A stretch of 57,916 nucleotides of DNA from Halolactibacillus miurensis. GTDB lineage: Bacteria; Bacillota; Bacilli; Bacillales; Amphibacillaceae. A model generated the notes under the pieces. That model ran no database searches. It was not told the DNA's origin and saw only the letters and a list, made by a program, of their open reading frames with translations. Every line of letters starts with the position of its first letter. The first letter of the stretch is position 1. The translations under genes were made by a program, and so were the position numbers. The stretch covers positions 1 to 57,916 of the forward strand of contig NZ_FPAI01000019.1 in NCBI RefSeq assembly GCF_900116255.1, in the 5' to 3' direction. This document shows positions 36,255-44,855 of this stretch, piece after piece.

Positions 36255-36563
36255 TCACTTTTGATGTAGGAAAATGATTTCTTTTGCTAGGTCCGTAAAT
36301 GTCATACTAGTCATAAGATGATCTTGTGCGTGTACCATAAGTAATGACACCTCTGTTTTCTGCCCTTGCGCTTCTTTTGTCAGTAAGGCGGTTTGGCTAT
36401 GGTGGGCCTCTACAAACGCTCTTTCTGCTTGCTTAATTGAATCATCTGCCTTTTCAAAATCACCCTCACGTGCCGCTTTAATCGCTTCCATCGCATGACT
36501 CTTTGCATCCCCACTATGTGTAATGATCCCCATAATGACTGCCATAATTTTTTTGTTATCCAT
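36255..36563 (-). CDS. PTS lactose/cellobiose-family IIA
   Basis: 102 residues, a small all-helical trimeric phosphocarrier. MAVIMGIITHSGDAKSHAMEAIKAA opens the first helix; the phosphorylated His is in LMVHAQDHLMTSM. It receives phosphate from HPr and passes it to the IIB at 36575. Length and motifs are normal. Last gene of the IIC, unknown protein, IIB, IIA operon; RBS AAGGGTG. Confidence 0.93.
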   Translation of the reverse strand: MDNKKIMAVIMGIITHSGDAKSHAMEAIKAAREGDFEKADDSIKQAERAFVEAHHSQTALLTKEAQGQKTEVSLLMVHAQDHLMTSMTFTDLAKEIIFLHQK

Positions 36564-36574
36564 ATTTTACACCC

Positions 36575-36892
36575 TTACTTCATTAATTTTTCTGCTAACA
36601 ATAACACATTTTCCCCGTGCATCATACCGTAGTCTGACATCGGAATAACATCAACCGGTATATCTAAACCTGCGACTTTTTTCTTAAAGTCATCTAACAT
36701 AAAACGCACTTGTGGTCCCAGTAAAATCACATCAACCGCAGACTCTTTAATATAACTATCGGCTTCTGAAGAAGATAGCGCAAAGATATTATGATGACGT
36801 GCCGTTTCTTTAGAAAAAGTTTGCATTTTTCCGACCAACAAGCTTGTACTCATTCCTGCTGCACACACTAACATGATCTGTTTATTTTCCAC
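36575..36892 (-). CDS. PTS lactose/cellobiose-family IIB
   Basis: 105 residues from GTG 36892 (AAGGGGTG about 6 nt upstream); the frame is open to GTG 36901, which overlaps the site. The phosphorylation loop with its Cys is LVCAAGMSTSLLVGKM. The Rossmann-like fold ends in VIPMSDYGMMHGENVLLLAEK. It transfers phosphate from IIA to the sugar bound to the IIC at 37830. Starts 12 nt after the previous gene. Confidence 0.92.
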   Translation of the reverse strand: MENKQIMLVCAAGMSTSLLVGKMQTFSKETARHHNIFALSSSEADSYIKESAVDVILLGPQVRFMLDDFKKKVAGLDIPVDVIPMSDYGMMHGENVLLLAEKLMK

Positions 36893-36904
36893 ATTTAACA
36901 CCCC

Positions 36905-37804
36905 TTATCTATTGATTGATCTTGCTACACGAGAGACCGTATGACGCATACCTCTAATGGCTTTACTCATAGCAAAGATATTTTCAACGGGCGCGAGACC
37001 GCCATAACCCGCATCACCGATATGTTGAATATCAACCCCACAAATTTTATTCTGAATCGCTATCTGTTTAATCGTATCTTCATCAGAACTTTCCTGACTG
37101 GTGCCTATTGCCGTCATCACTAAACCATCATGCGCATGAACATGTTGAACAATTTCTGTTAATGTTGCCGCATCAAAACCGGGTACCGTCCCAACGGCTG
37201 GGACTAAAATAATGTCTGCACCTTTATCGATAAAGCTTTTAACTTGTGCTGTTGAAACAACCGGCTCATTCACACCAGCACCATGCATTTTTCCAGCAAT
37301 AATTAATCCTGAAAAATGTTCTTTGGCTAATTCAATCGCTTTTTCAATTTCTTTGTTACTGACACCTGTTCCCGGATTCCCTGTTAGACAGACAAAATCC
37401 ATCCCTAATGTTTCAATTTGTTCAAAAGATGCTTTTGAAGCCTGTCGACCTTTAGAAATCACTAGCGTGTCTTCGTTCATTTCTGCCTCTGTATCAACGG
37501 GCTCTAAGTTCACACCGATTGGTGCTCCTGTTAAGTGATGAAGCTTTTCAACAAAGTCACATGCACTATGCTCTAAACCAAAAATAACAGGTTCAAATAC
37601 ATCGACACCATTTAATAATATAAGATCTGCCCCGAAAGCACGCGCCATTTCTGCATTTGTTATATCACCAATGAACGATTCCCTTGGGGCGACATTTTCT
37701 GAACAAATAACCCGACCCTCACTTGCTTTTATACTTAACTTTAGTTCTTCTTTCGATAATGCTAAAATGTCAGAAGCATTTGCACTTATGAGACGCTTAA
37801 CCAT
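36905..37804 (-). CDS. Conserved PTS-associated TIM-barrel-like protein of unknown function
   Basis: 299 residues, cytoplasmic. It begins MVKRLISANASDILALSKEEL and contains GRVICSENVAP, ADLILLNGVDVFEP, GAPIGVNLEPVD, DFVCLTGNPGTGVS and IIAGKMHGAGV. The regular strand-helix alternation with glycine-rich loops suggests a (beta/alpha)8 barrel, and VNLEPVD and IIAGKMH could hold active-site residues. I recall this family (I believe DUF7916) next to cellobiose/lactose-type PTS genes in other Firmicutes, but no activity is known to me. It sits between IIC (25 nt) and IIB (3 nt) in one operon, so it probably acts on the phosphorylated product. That would fill the missing catabolic step, as the operon has no other enzyme. 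Confidence 0.7.
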   Translation of the reverse strand: MVKRLISANASDILALSKEELKLSIKASEGRVICSENVAPRESFIGDITNAEMARAFGADLILLNGVDVFEPVIFGLEHSACDFVEKLHHLTGAPIGVNLEPVDTEAEMNEDTLVISKGRQASKASFEQIETLGMDFVCLTGNPGTGVSNKEIEKAIELAKEHFSGLIIAGKMHGAGVNEPVVSTAQVKSFIDKGADIILVPAVGTVPGFDAATLTEIVQHVHAHDGLVMTAIGTSQESSDEDTIKQIAIQNKICGVDIQHIGDAGYGGLAPVENIFAMSKAIRGMRHTVSRVARSINR

Positions 37805-37829
37805 GTTGTTCTCTCCTTAAAATATACTT

Positions 37830-39110
37830 TTAGTTACTAGATAATTCATCCGCTTTAAACCTTTTTTCAACCGCTAACACAAACGGTAAATATAGTAAAA
37901 TATCGATAACAATTAACACCAATTGTAAGATGGATGCACTCACACTACCCGTTGCTAAAACACCACTGATAATTGGCGGCATCGTCCATGATGGTGCGGT
38001 ATACGTAAGTGGTACCAACCCTGATAACATCGTTATATAAGCGATCACTAAGTTAAAGATAGGCGCTAAAATAAACGGCACAATCAATAGCACATTGAGG
38101 ACAACCGGTACACCAAACATTGTTGGCTCATTAATATTAAACAAGCCCGGGACAACTGTTAACGGGGTTAAGACACGAGATTGACGGCTGGCATTCTTTT
38201 TCTTTGCTAAATAGGCTAAAGCTAAAACTAAACCAATCGTTGCTCCTCCACCACCAATGTAAACAAAATTGTCCATGAAAACCGTTGTGAAAATATGTTG
38301 GAGTTCTTCTCCCGCTTGGTATGCCGCACGGTTTTGATCAAGGTTGGACAACCAAAGGGGTTGCATAACCGAGTTCACAATATTTCCACCGTGAATACCT
38401 ACAAACCAAAACAAACTATTTAAACCGACTAAAATGGAGACGCCAAATACATTATTACCGAGTAGACCTAACGGTTTACCTAACACGACTTGGGCTAGCT
38501 CGTGTATATGTGGCCAGTTAAAGGTATCAATTAGACCGTAGACAAATAACCAAAAAACTATAATGACGGCGCCTGGAATAATGGCACTAAAGCTTTTTGC
38601 GACAGCTGGTGGCACACTGTCCGGTAATTTAATTCGTATGTTTTTATTTATAAACCATTGATAGACATAACCATTGGTAAGACCTAAAATAATAGCAACA
38701 AACAACCCACGCGCAGCCATAAACGTCGTTGGCATCCCTGCGCCCATATCTGATGTAACAAAGGGGGTAACCGTTATAAAGGCTGCCAGTGAGATAATAC
38801 CTGAGGCGACACCATCAACTTTATACTGTTTAGTAAGACTATAAGCAATACCAAAACTAGCAATTAAACCAATCAACCCAAAACTACTGTCTACACCTTT
38901 CCATAAGTAACCAGACACGCCGATCGTACCTAAGAAATCTTCCCAACCGGGAACAGGAAAACTGGCAATGACCATTAATAGCGAACCAATGATGATGAGT
39001 GGCATAGCCATGGTAATCCCATCGCGGATCGCAATTAAAAATTTGTTGTTTCCTAACTTACCCGCAAACGGCATTAATTTTTCTTGTAACACCTGATTAA
39101 TATTTTTCAT
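37830..39110 (-). CDS. PTS lactose/cellobiose-family IIC (CelB-like)
   Basis: 426 residues from ATG 39110 (GAGGAGGA 5 nt upstream). About ten transmembrane helices; the IIC-lac signatures GGGGATIGLVLALAY, FNINEPTMFGVPVVLN and PFILAPIFNL are clear. It transports and helps phosphorylate a disaccharide-type sugar. The IIB and IIA partners are at 36575 and 36255. The strong promoter and ATAATTAATTA repeats before it are shared with the divergent ROK regulator. The neighbouring galactanase hints at a galactose-containing substrate, but cellobiose or chitobiose cannot be excluded. Confidence 0.93.
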   Translation of the reverse strand: MKNINQVLQEKLMPFAGKLGNNKFLIAIRDGITMAMPLIIIGSLLMVIASFPVPGWEDFLGTIGVSGYLWKGVDSSFGLIGLIASFGIAYSLTKQYKVDGVASGIISLAAFITVTPFVTSDMGAGMPTTFMAARGLFVAIILGLTNGYVYQWFINKNIRIKLPDSVPPAVAKSFSAIIPGAVIIVFWLFVYGLIDTFNWPHIHELAQVVLGKPLGLLGNNVFGVSILVGLNSLFWFVGIHGGNIVNSVMQPLWLSNLDQNRAAYQAGEELQHIFTTVFMDNFVYIGGGGATIGLVLALAYLAKKKNASRQSRVLTPLTVVPGLFNINEPTMFGVPVVLNVLLIVPFILAPIFNLVIAYITMLSGLVPLTYTAPSWTMPPIISGVLATGSVSASILQLVLIVIDILLYLPFVLAVEKRFKADELSSN

Positions 39111-39181
39111 CAAAATCCTCCTCTTCTTGTCATTTATTTATTTTTTATAATCAAATAAATGACTTTATTAATATTAAAGAT

Positions 39182-39209
39182 ATAATTAATTACTTTTTAT
39201 AATTAATTA
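39182..39209. promoter_or_regulatory. Direct repeats ATAATTAATTA, putative ROK operators
   Basis: Two copies, 39182-39192 and 39199-39209, spaced 17 bp start to start, lie directly downstream of the PTS promoter. Their core TAATTAATTA is itself palindromic. Confidence 0.55.
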
Positions 39210-39216
39210 CCTTGTT

Positions 39217-39246
39217 ATTATAGAACTAGACTGAAACCGTTGTCAA
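39217..39246 (-). promoter_or_regulatory. Strong promoter of the lactose/cellobiose-type PTS operon
   Basis: Minus strand TTGACA (39246-39241), 18-bp spacer, TATAAT (39222-39217), both boxes perfect. The transcript starts at the ATAATTAATTA repeats. Confidence 0.85.
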
Positions 39247-39258
39247 TAGTTTTTGGTC

Positions 39259-39294
39259 AATTAATTATTATTTATAATTAATTTATGCTATAAT
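39259..39294 (+). promoter_or_regulatory. ROK gene promoter with 10-bp inverted repeat
   Basis: AATTAATTAT (39259-39268) and ATAATTAATT (39274-39283) form a perfect 10-bp inverted repeat with 5 bp between, followed by TATAAT (39289-39294). The -35 region is weak and lies inside the repeat, so binding there would block it. Confidence 0.6.
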
Positions 39295-39326
39295 CTAGAA
39301 ATAGCACGATTAAAGGGGCGGACACG

Positions 39327-40517
39327 ATGTCTTTAACAAAAAAACAACAACTCATACGCGCAACGATATTAGAAAAGATTTATGCTGAGCGACCGATATC
39401 TCGAATAGATATCGCTAAAGATACTGGCATCACTCCAGCAACAGTCAGTACAATAACAGCTGATCTATTAGAAGAAGAAAGCATTGTAGAAACAGGACAA
39501 ATGAATAATCAACCAACAGCTGGAAGAAAAAAGATTCTATTAGATATTCCTAAAGAACGTTTTTATTTTGTTGGATCAGAAATATCAGAATCTCGATTTA
39601 GTTTTGTGCTAACGGATAATACAGGTGACGTTATAACAAGAGAAAAACACTATCCTTCTGATCAGTTATCTATGCACTCCGTGACTGATTACATTCAGAC
39701 ATTAAAGGCGTTCTTATCTCCATTTAATCAACAAGTCAGAGCCATAGGTGTTAGTTTACCTGGACATTATAATCAACAAAAGCCGGATGAGATCCTCACG
39801 AATAATAAGCGCTGGGAACACTTTAATTTAAAGACGTTACAGGCGGCTTTTTCACAACCGATGTATTTTGATAATAATGTAAACGCGATGACTATAGCTA
39901 AGAGATTATTTACAACAGACATACAATCAGAAAACTTTATTTATTTCCATGTTGGACATGGCATGCATTATTCTTATATGTTTGAAAATAAGTTATATCG
40001 AAAAGATAATTTTTTAATTGGAGAGATGGGACACACGATCGTAAATCCAGAAGGTGAATTATGTGAATGCGGTAAATACGGTTGTCTCCAAACTTACGCG
40101 AGTGAAACGTGGTTAATGAGAAAAGCGCGACTCGTTTATGACGCTAACCAAACAACCTTTCTTAGAGAGTTAAGTAATAATAAAGAAGCTTTAACAATGG
40201 ATGATTTGCTTACGGCGGCTAAGCTCGGTGACCGAACAATGACGACTTTACTGCATCAAGCGATTAAATACTTAGCTGTATCGTTAACAAATTTAAATAT
40301 GATGATTGATGCAGAAAAAGTATATGTTCATGGGAAATTGTTTAAATATGCACCTTTAATTGACCTACTGCATGAACAATTATCTTTTAAACCTTTACTA
40401 AAAGGATTTGAACAACGACAAGACGTTCTGGTAGAACCCTATAACTCTTTTAACGGCGCTGTTGGCGGGGCGGCTATTGCGATAACGTATGATTTAATTG
40501 CTTTTCCACATAACTAA
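39327..40517 (+). CDS. ROK-family transcriptional regulator (NagC/XylR type)
   Basis: 396 residues. The N-terminal winged helix (about 8-65) has ISRIDIAKDTGITPATVS. The ROK domain (about 85-390) has the zinc-binding motif ECGKYGCLQTYASE preceded by GEMGHTIVNP. The kinase-type nucleotide motif is degenerate, as is usual in regulators. Sugar or sugar phosphate binding should release it from DNA. It is divergent from the PTS operon with shared ATAATTAATTA repeats, so repression of both genes is the natural reading. AAGGGGCGG precedes ATG 39327. Confidence 0.9.
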   Translation: MSLTKKQQLIRATILEKIYAERPISRIDIAKDTGITPATVSTITADLLEEESIVETGQMNNQPTAGRKKILLDIPKERFYFVGSEISESRFSFVLTDNTGDVITREKHYPSDQLSMHSVTDYIQTLKAFLSPFNQQVRAIGVSLPGHYNQQKPDEILTNNKRWEHFNLKTLQAAFSQPMYFDNNVNAMTIAKRLFTTDIQSENFIYFHVGHGMHYSYMFENKLYRKDNFLIGEMGHTIVNPEGELCECGKYGCLQTYASETWLMRKARLVYDANQTTFLRELSNNKEALTMDDLLTAAKLGDRTMTTLLHQAIKYLAVSLTNLNMMIDAEKVYVHGKLFKYAPLIDLLHEQLSFKPLLKGFEQRQDVLVEPYNSFNGAVGGAAIAITYDLIAFPHN

Positions 40518-40553
40518 TCTTCTGAAGAACACTCGAAATAGAGGCGCAAACAT

Positions 40554-40595
40554 AATAGCGTCACATCAAAACTTTCCCTTTGATGTGACGCTATT
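40554..40595. terminator. 17-bp perfect hairpin between convergent genes
   Basis: AATAGCGTCACATCAAA pairs with TTTGATGTGACGCTATT around an 8-nt loop. Neither side has a full T-tract, yet its place between the end of the ROK gene and the end of the 40689 gene suggests a bidirectional terminator. The rest of 40518-40688 shows nothing more. Confidence 0.55.
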
Positions 40596-40688
40596 CATAT
40601 TGTCTAAGATTTTTTTGATAGACCCAATCTTTTTAATTCCATCTGTTTGCTTTAAATGAACGGGTCACATTTAAAATTCAGCATATGT

Positions 40689-41354
40689 TTATTGACGCGA
40701 TTGTCGAAACTCTCCAAATCCAATGAATATGATCCATACATAGGCGAGCGTCTTTGGAATCATCAGCATACCAATGAGCATATGAACGTGCGCCCAAAGG
40801 ACAACAGGTATGTAAAAACCAAAAGATAAAACGACAGCAAGCGCTATTTTTTTAACGTTTTTATCGTTGTGTCGGACCCCACTTTTATAAAAAAGAACGA
40901 TGATGATAAGACCCATAATCGCAAAAGGGATATTGCGGTGAATCGCCCATGTGACAGCTGGTTCATGAATAAACCATTGATTTTGCGGAAAGAAGCAAAG
41001 AGCAATGCGGATTGTGGCAAGAAGCCACATTGCACTATCCAGTTTTGGAACGTTTGAAATAGCGTAACGTTTTTTCCAAAGCGTATAGAGGATTAAATAA
41101 AAAATGGTCATGGTTATTGACGTAACAAACTTGCCAAAACCAAGCGAGACAGCATGATCTTCAAAACCTGTCGTTACTAAGGCAATGATTCTAGGAATCA
41201 GATGAAAAGCATCACCTAAACCCAATGTGACAGACATAATGCCAAACCATTTAAAATAGTTGTTGCCATTAGATGTTCTTATCATTGTGAGTCCGATAAG
41301 GACGACAGTGGTAAGATACGGGACATGAAAAATTGGTTCCATAATTGCTTGCAT
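40689..41354 (-). CDS. Conserved polytopic membrane protein, function unknown
   Basis: 221 residues with about seven hydrophobic segments, among them LTTVVLIGLTMI, FVTSITMTIFYLILYTLW, IPFAIMGLIIIVLFY and VVLSFGFYIPVVLWA. Conserved-looking charged or His residues sit at helix ends (GLGDAFHLIPRI, WAHVHMLIGML). RBS AAAGGAGCG, ATG 41354. I do not recognise a named family. It is divergent from the two-component system, and a third membrane protein (DUF2871) follows that system, so the four genes may form one module. Confidence 0.75.
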   Translation of the reverse strand: MQAIMEPIFHVPYLTTVVLIGLTMIRTSNGNNYFKWFGIMSVTLGLGDAFHLIPRIIALVTTGFEDHAVSLGFGKFVTSITMTIFYLILYTLWKKRYAISNVPKLDSAMWLLATIRIALCFFPQNQWFIHEPAVTWAIHRNIPFAIMGLIIIVLFYKSGVRHNDKNVKKIALAVVLSFGFYIPVVLWAHVHMLIGMLMIPKTLAYVWIIFIGFGEFRQSRQ

Positions 41355-41514
41355 AAAAACGCTCCTTTTTGAGGTAAGTGTAGTGATAATCTTAGTATAG
41401 AGAAGCCGATTAAAACCTGCTTTAAGCGCATCTTAATTTCATCTTAAATCGGTTAAGGTTCACCATTTAAAATGACTGGCTATGGTATAATGAAAAAAAT
41501 TGGAGGTCGATGTC

Positions 41515-42234
41515 ATGAATGAAAAAACGTATCGTTCGACCATTCTCATCATAGATGACGAACAAGACATTGCCGATTTGCTTAAAACAGTGCTAACGCG
41601 TGAGGGGTTTAGTCATATTCATACTGCTCATACCGCAAAAGATGGACTAGAAAGTTTTAAGAGCATCATGCCTGACTTGGTGCTACTAGATATCATGTTG
41701 CCTGATGGCAACGGCTATGATTTGTTTTCAAAACTGCAAGCAATCAAACCCGTATCTATTTTATTTATTTCCGCAAAAGACGAGGAAATGGATCGTCTAC
41801 TTGGATTTGCTATGGGGGCAGACGATTACATCACCAAACCTTTCAGCGCAAAAGAAGTCGCCTTTCGGGTGAAAGCTCGGTTGAGGGTCACACCTAATGA
41901 AAAAAAAGAAGACCCGCATTCAAACATCACCTTTGGCAACATAACCGTCGATTCTAAAGCGCGAATAGTGTATAAGAATGGCGAAATATTAGATTTTACG
42001 GCAAAAGAGCTCACGTTACTCCTTTATCTCGTACAGAATCCCAATCGAATTCTAAGCAAAGAAATGATCTGTGATGCCGTATGGGGCGAAGACTTCATTG
42101 GATTTGATAACACCATCTCTGTGCATATGAGAAAATTGCGACTCAAAATAGAAGAGGAACCTTCTCGTCCTAAATGGATTCAAACGGTGATAGGGCTTGG
42201 CTACAAGTTTGTCTTAAGAGGTGGGGATGCATGA
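41515..42234 (+). CDS. OmpR/PhoB-family response regulator
   Basis: 239 residues from ATG 41515 (GGAGG 8 nt upstream); a TTG at 41500 is in frame but overlaps the site. The receiver domain (about 5-120) has the acidic pair DDEQD, the phosphorylated Asp in LVLLDIMLPDG, the conserved Lys in DDYITKPFS. A winged-helix DNA-binding domain (about 135-235) ends IQTVIGLGYKFVLRG. It is activated by the overlapping kinase gene. A TATAAT box lies at 41485-41490 with a weak -35. Confidence 0.93.
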   Translation: MNEKTYRSTILIIDDEQDIADLLKTVLTREGFSHIHTAHTAKDGLESFKSIMPDLVLLDIMLPDGNGYDLFSKLQAIKPVSILFISAKDEEMDRLLGFAMGADDYITKPFSAKEVAFRVKARLRVTPNEKKEDPHSNITFGNITVDSKARIVYKNGEILDFTAKELTLLLYLVQNPNRILSKEMICDAVWGEDFIGFDNTISVHMRKLRLKIEEEPSRPKWIQTVIGLGYKFVLRGGDA

Positions 42235-43646
42235 GGGTTAGAATTATGATGCATTATGCCGGTTCTTTTTTTATCGCTTGCTTGTTTATCGTCATCATCA
42301 ATATTTTTTACATGCGGAGCTATGTCTATAAAGAAGCTGATTTATACCACTTTACCCCATCGACAACGCTGACTCAGATTGATCAAGGTATTTTGCATGA
42401 AGAAGGACACACGTTTAGCCTCACTCCCGAACTGGCTGAGCATTTAGATCAAACAACTGTAGGTTTACAATTGCTAAATCCTCAGTTTAAAGAAGTGCTT
42501 CGTTATAATGTTCCTACAGACACCGCAACTGTGTACAGTCCTAATACCATTATTGAACTTTATGAGAATGATGCTGTTACAACGTTTGTTGAAACGATTT
42601 CAATCGTAGAAACGCCCTACACGGCGCTGCTATTTTACCATCCTGATCAAGTTAAGCGAACACTGTACACCTCAGATACAAAAAAAGTTAGCGCAGCTTA
42701 CAATATGTATTGGCTGTTAGGGATGAATGTCATGGTCTTGTTGATGATCAGTTATATTTATACGTATAGCATAAGCCGACCTATTCATAGAATCACCAAC
42801 CGAATTGTCCTGCTTTCAGAAGGCGATTATCAAACCAAAGAGCCAGGACGTGGCATTTATGCCGTTGTTGAGAAGGCAATGAATCAGCTGAGCATACAAC
42901 TCGCTGCGTCTAGAAAAGCAAGTGAAGAAGCTGATGCCATGCGTGAGGAATGGATTTCAAACCTGTCTCATGATATCAAGACGCCGTTAACATCTATGAT
43001 GGGGTACGGAGAACTGTTAGGTGAAGCTTGTGATGACATGAGCGAAGAAGAACGGCAACATTATAAAGAAGTGATAGTAAAAAAAGGCACGTATATTGAA
43101 ACATTGCTTGCAGACTTAAATTTAACGACGCGCTTGAAACACTCTGATCATTTTTTGCAGTGCGAACCCGTTAATCTTATACAGGAGATTAAGCGTGATT
43201 TAATTGACGTACTCAACAGTCCGCGTCTTTTAAACCAAGACCATACAGTGGCCTTTACACACACGCATGATGTCGTCTCAGTTAAACTAGATAAGTCACT
43301 ATTTAAACGCGCGTTGCTCAATTTAGTTTACAATAGTTTTGTACACAATGAAGCGCCTGTTTCGGTGAATGTCCATGTGGACAGTCGTGATGAGCATTGG
43401 GTAACCATTCATATTGATGACAATGGCGTAGGGGTAAGTGATCAGGAACTAGACCATATATTCACACGCTATTACAGAGGAACACATACACAGGCCAAAA
43501 GTGAGGGCAGTGGACTGGGAATGGCCATTGCAAAAGACATTGTGGAGGCTCATGAAGGGCGTATAAAAGCAGAAAAAAGTCCGCTTGGCGGACTAAAAAT
43601 AACCATTCATTTAAGGAGGATACCATCCAATGAAACATTATCTTAA
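42231..43646 (+). CDS. Membrane sensor histidine kinase
   Basis: 471 residues from ATG 42231; its ATGA overlaps the regulator's stop, so translation is coupled (AGGTGGGG upstream). Helix 1 is about 8-27, followed by an extracellular sensor of about 140 residues. Helix 2 is about 165-187 (YWLLGMNVMVLLMISYIYTY), then HAMP, HisKA with the phosphorylated His in ISNLSHDIKTPLTSMMGYG, and HATPase_c with N (LVYNSFVHNE), DDNGVGVS and GSGLGMAIAKDIVEAHEG. It phosphorylates the regulator at 41515. Signal unknown. Confidence 0.93.
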   Translation: MRVRIMMHYAGSFFIACLFIVIINIFYMRSYVYKEADLYHFTPSTTLTQIDQGILHEEGHTFSLTPELAEHLDQTTVGLQLLNPQFKEVLRYNVPTDTATVYSPNTIIELYENDAVTTFVETISIVETPYTALLFYHPDQVKRTLYTSDTKKVSAAYNMYWLLGMNVMVLLMISYIYTYSISRPIHRITNRIVLLSEGDYQTKEPGRGIYAVVEKAMNQLSIQLAASRKASEEADAMREEWISNLSHDIKTPLTSMMGYGELLGEACDDMSEEERQHYKEVIVKKGTYIETLLADLNLTTRLKHSDHFLQCEPVNLIQEIKRDLIDVLNSPRLLNQDHTVAFTHTHDVVSVKLDKSLFKRALLNLVYNSFVHNEAPVSVNVHVDSRDEHWVTIHIDDNGVGVSDQELDHIFTRYYRGTHTQAKSEGSGLGMAIAKDIVEAHEGRIKAEKSPLGGLKITIHLRRIPSNETLS

Positions 43647-44037
43647 TGCCGCTATCGTTTATACTATTTTAGGACTCACATCAGGTGTTTTTTATCGTGA
43701 GTTTACTAAGTTATCGGGCTATACAGAAAGTACTCGCCTATCTTTAATCCATGGGCATTATATCAGCTTAGGTCTATTTTTCTTCTTGTTTCTATTGATT
43801 CTAGAAAAGCAATTCGCTTGGTCACGTTTTCCAAAGACCAAAGGCCTTGTGATTGGTTATCACATAGGACTGAACATTAGTATTATCGGATTTTTGATCC
43901 GTGGTGTAACCGAGGTACTGGGCACGACTATGTCAAGTGCACTAAACGCGTCGATTTCTGGCATATCAGGCATCGGGCACATCGTGTTAGCAGTGACGCT
44001 CATCATGATCCTATTCCGAGTGAAAAAAGCGCTATAA
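43630..44037 (+). CDS. DUF2871 family membrane protein
   Basis: 135 residues with four hydrophobic segments (AAIVYTILGLTSGVFYREF, YISLGLFFFLFLLIL, GLNISIIGFLIRGV, GIGHIVLAVTLIMILF). SGVFYREFTK and LIHGHYISLGLFFFL are typical DUF2871 stretches. The TTAAGGAGG site lies inside the end of the kinase gene and the reading frames overlap by 17 nt, so it is the third gene of the operon. No function is known for the family. Confidence 0.85.
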   Translation: MKHYLNAAIVYTILGLTSGVFYREFTKLSGYTESTRLSLIHGHYISLGLFFFLFLLILEKQFAWSRFPKTKGLVIGYHIGLNISIIGFLIRGVTEVLGTTMSSALNASISGISGIGHIVLAVTLIMILFRVKKAL

Positions 44038-44069
44038 CCTTTAACTTTCGCTAACATGACTAAATCACG

Positions 44070-44104
44070 TCCCAAGTAACTATCGCTTACTTGGGACTTT
44101 TTCT
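44070..44104 (+). terminator. Terminator of the two-component operon
   Basis: TCCCAAGTAA-CTATCGC-TTACTTGGGA followed by CTTTTTCTT. Confidence 0.9.
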
Positions 44105-44164
44105 TGTCTTCATGATTAAGTCTTTGAAACTCCGAAAAGTGAATCGTCATAACGTGCTGTGCAC

Positions 44165-44731
44165 TTAGAGGCTTCGGGTCTTCTCTTTACTCACTAGCGG
44201 TACTTTCGACATTTTCAAAGCGACAAGTGAGGCAATGATAACTTTTAAGATATCACCTGGTAAATAAACCACGCTTAATACAAGCGCCTCAAATAGTGAT
44301 ATCTCCATCATAAAGGCTTGTACCGGGATACCGAAAAGGTACACGCCCAATACGCCACCAATAAAGTTAGCCATAAAAAACTTGAAAAACGAAGGGCCTT
44401 TAAACCGTTCAACGATCAGGCCGATAAAGTAACTACCAAACAGATAGCCAATGAGATAACCCGAAGATGGAACAACAAACACCCCTAATCCACCACGCCC
44501 TCCCGCAAGAAGTGGCAGCCCAATAGCGACGAGAAGTAAGAATACAACGAGACTCATACCTGCATATTTACTCCCAAGGTGATACCCTAAAATACTACCA
44601 GACAGCATAACTCCAAGTGTTTGCAGTGTCATCGGAACAGGTGAAAAAGCAAGAGGAATCGGCGGAAGTAAACCGAGCACGCCCATCACAGCAACAAAGA
44701 TCGATATGTACATCAATTTTTTTAAATTCAT
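44165..44731 (-). CDS. bioY: Biotin transporter BioY (ECF substrate-binding component)
   Basis: 188 residues, six membrane helices. The BioY signatures PPIPLAFSPVPMTLQTLGVM, GGRGGLGVFVVPSSGYLIG and YLPGDILKVIIAS are clear. It captures biotin in the membrane, either alone or with the shared ECF energising module, which is not in this window. The promoter and a BirA-type operator overlapping its ribosome binding site indicate repression by biotin-loaded BirA. Single gene; the end lies 60 bp from the converging two-component operon terminator. Confidence 0.95.
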   Translation of the reverse strand: MNLKKLMYISIFVAVMGVLGLLPPIPLAFSPVPMTLQTLGVMLSGSILGYHLGSKYAGMSLVVFLLLVAIGLPLLAGGRGGLGVFVVPSSGYLIGYLFGSYFIGLIVERFKGPSFFKFFMANFIGGVLGVYLFGIPVQAFMMEISLFEALVLSVVYLPGDILKVIIASLVALKMSKVPLVSKEKTRSL

Positions 44732-44759
44732 TGTTAACCTCCGTTATTAATTAGTTAAC
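44731..44759 (-). promoter_or_regulatory. BirA-type biotin operator
   Basis: On the minus strand GTTAAC, 15 bp, then GTTAACAA. The second half overlaps the RBS GGAGG and ATG of bioY. This matches the Firmicute BirA box (TTGTTAAC-N15-GTTAACAA) except for the outer left bases. Confidence 0.75.
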
Positions 44760-44762
44760 GAT

Positions 44763-44791
44763 AGTATAGCGGACATCCATTGATTTGTAAA
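44763..44791 (-). promoter_or_regulatory. bioY promoter
   Basis: Minus strand TTTACA (44791-44786), 17-bp spacer, TATACT (44768-44763), directly upstream of the BirA box. Confidence 0.75.
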
Positions 44792-44794
44792 CCT

Positions 44795-44838
44795 AAAAAA
44801 TAACACCAGCTCCTTATACGTAAGAATAACTGGTGTTA
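44795..44838 (-). terminator. Terminator of the copper operon
   Basis: Minus strand TAACACCAG pairs with CTGGTGTTA across a 20-nt loop, followed by TTTTTTAG. Confidence 0.8.
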
Positions 44839-44855
44839 ATATATGTTTGTTACCA

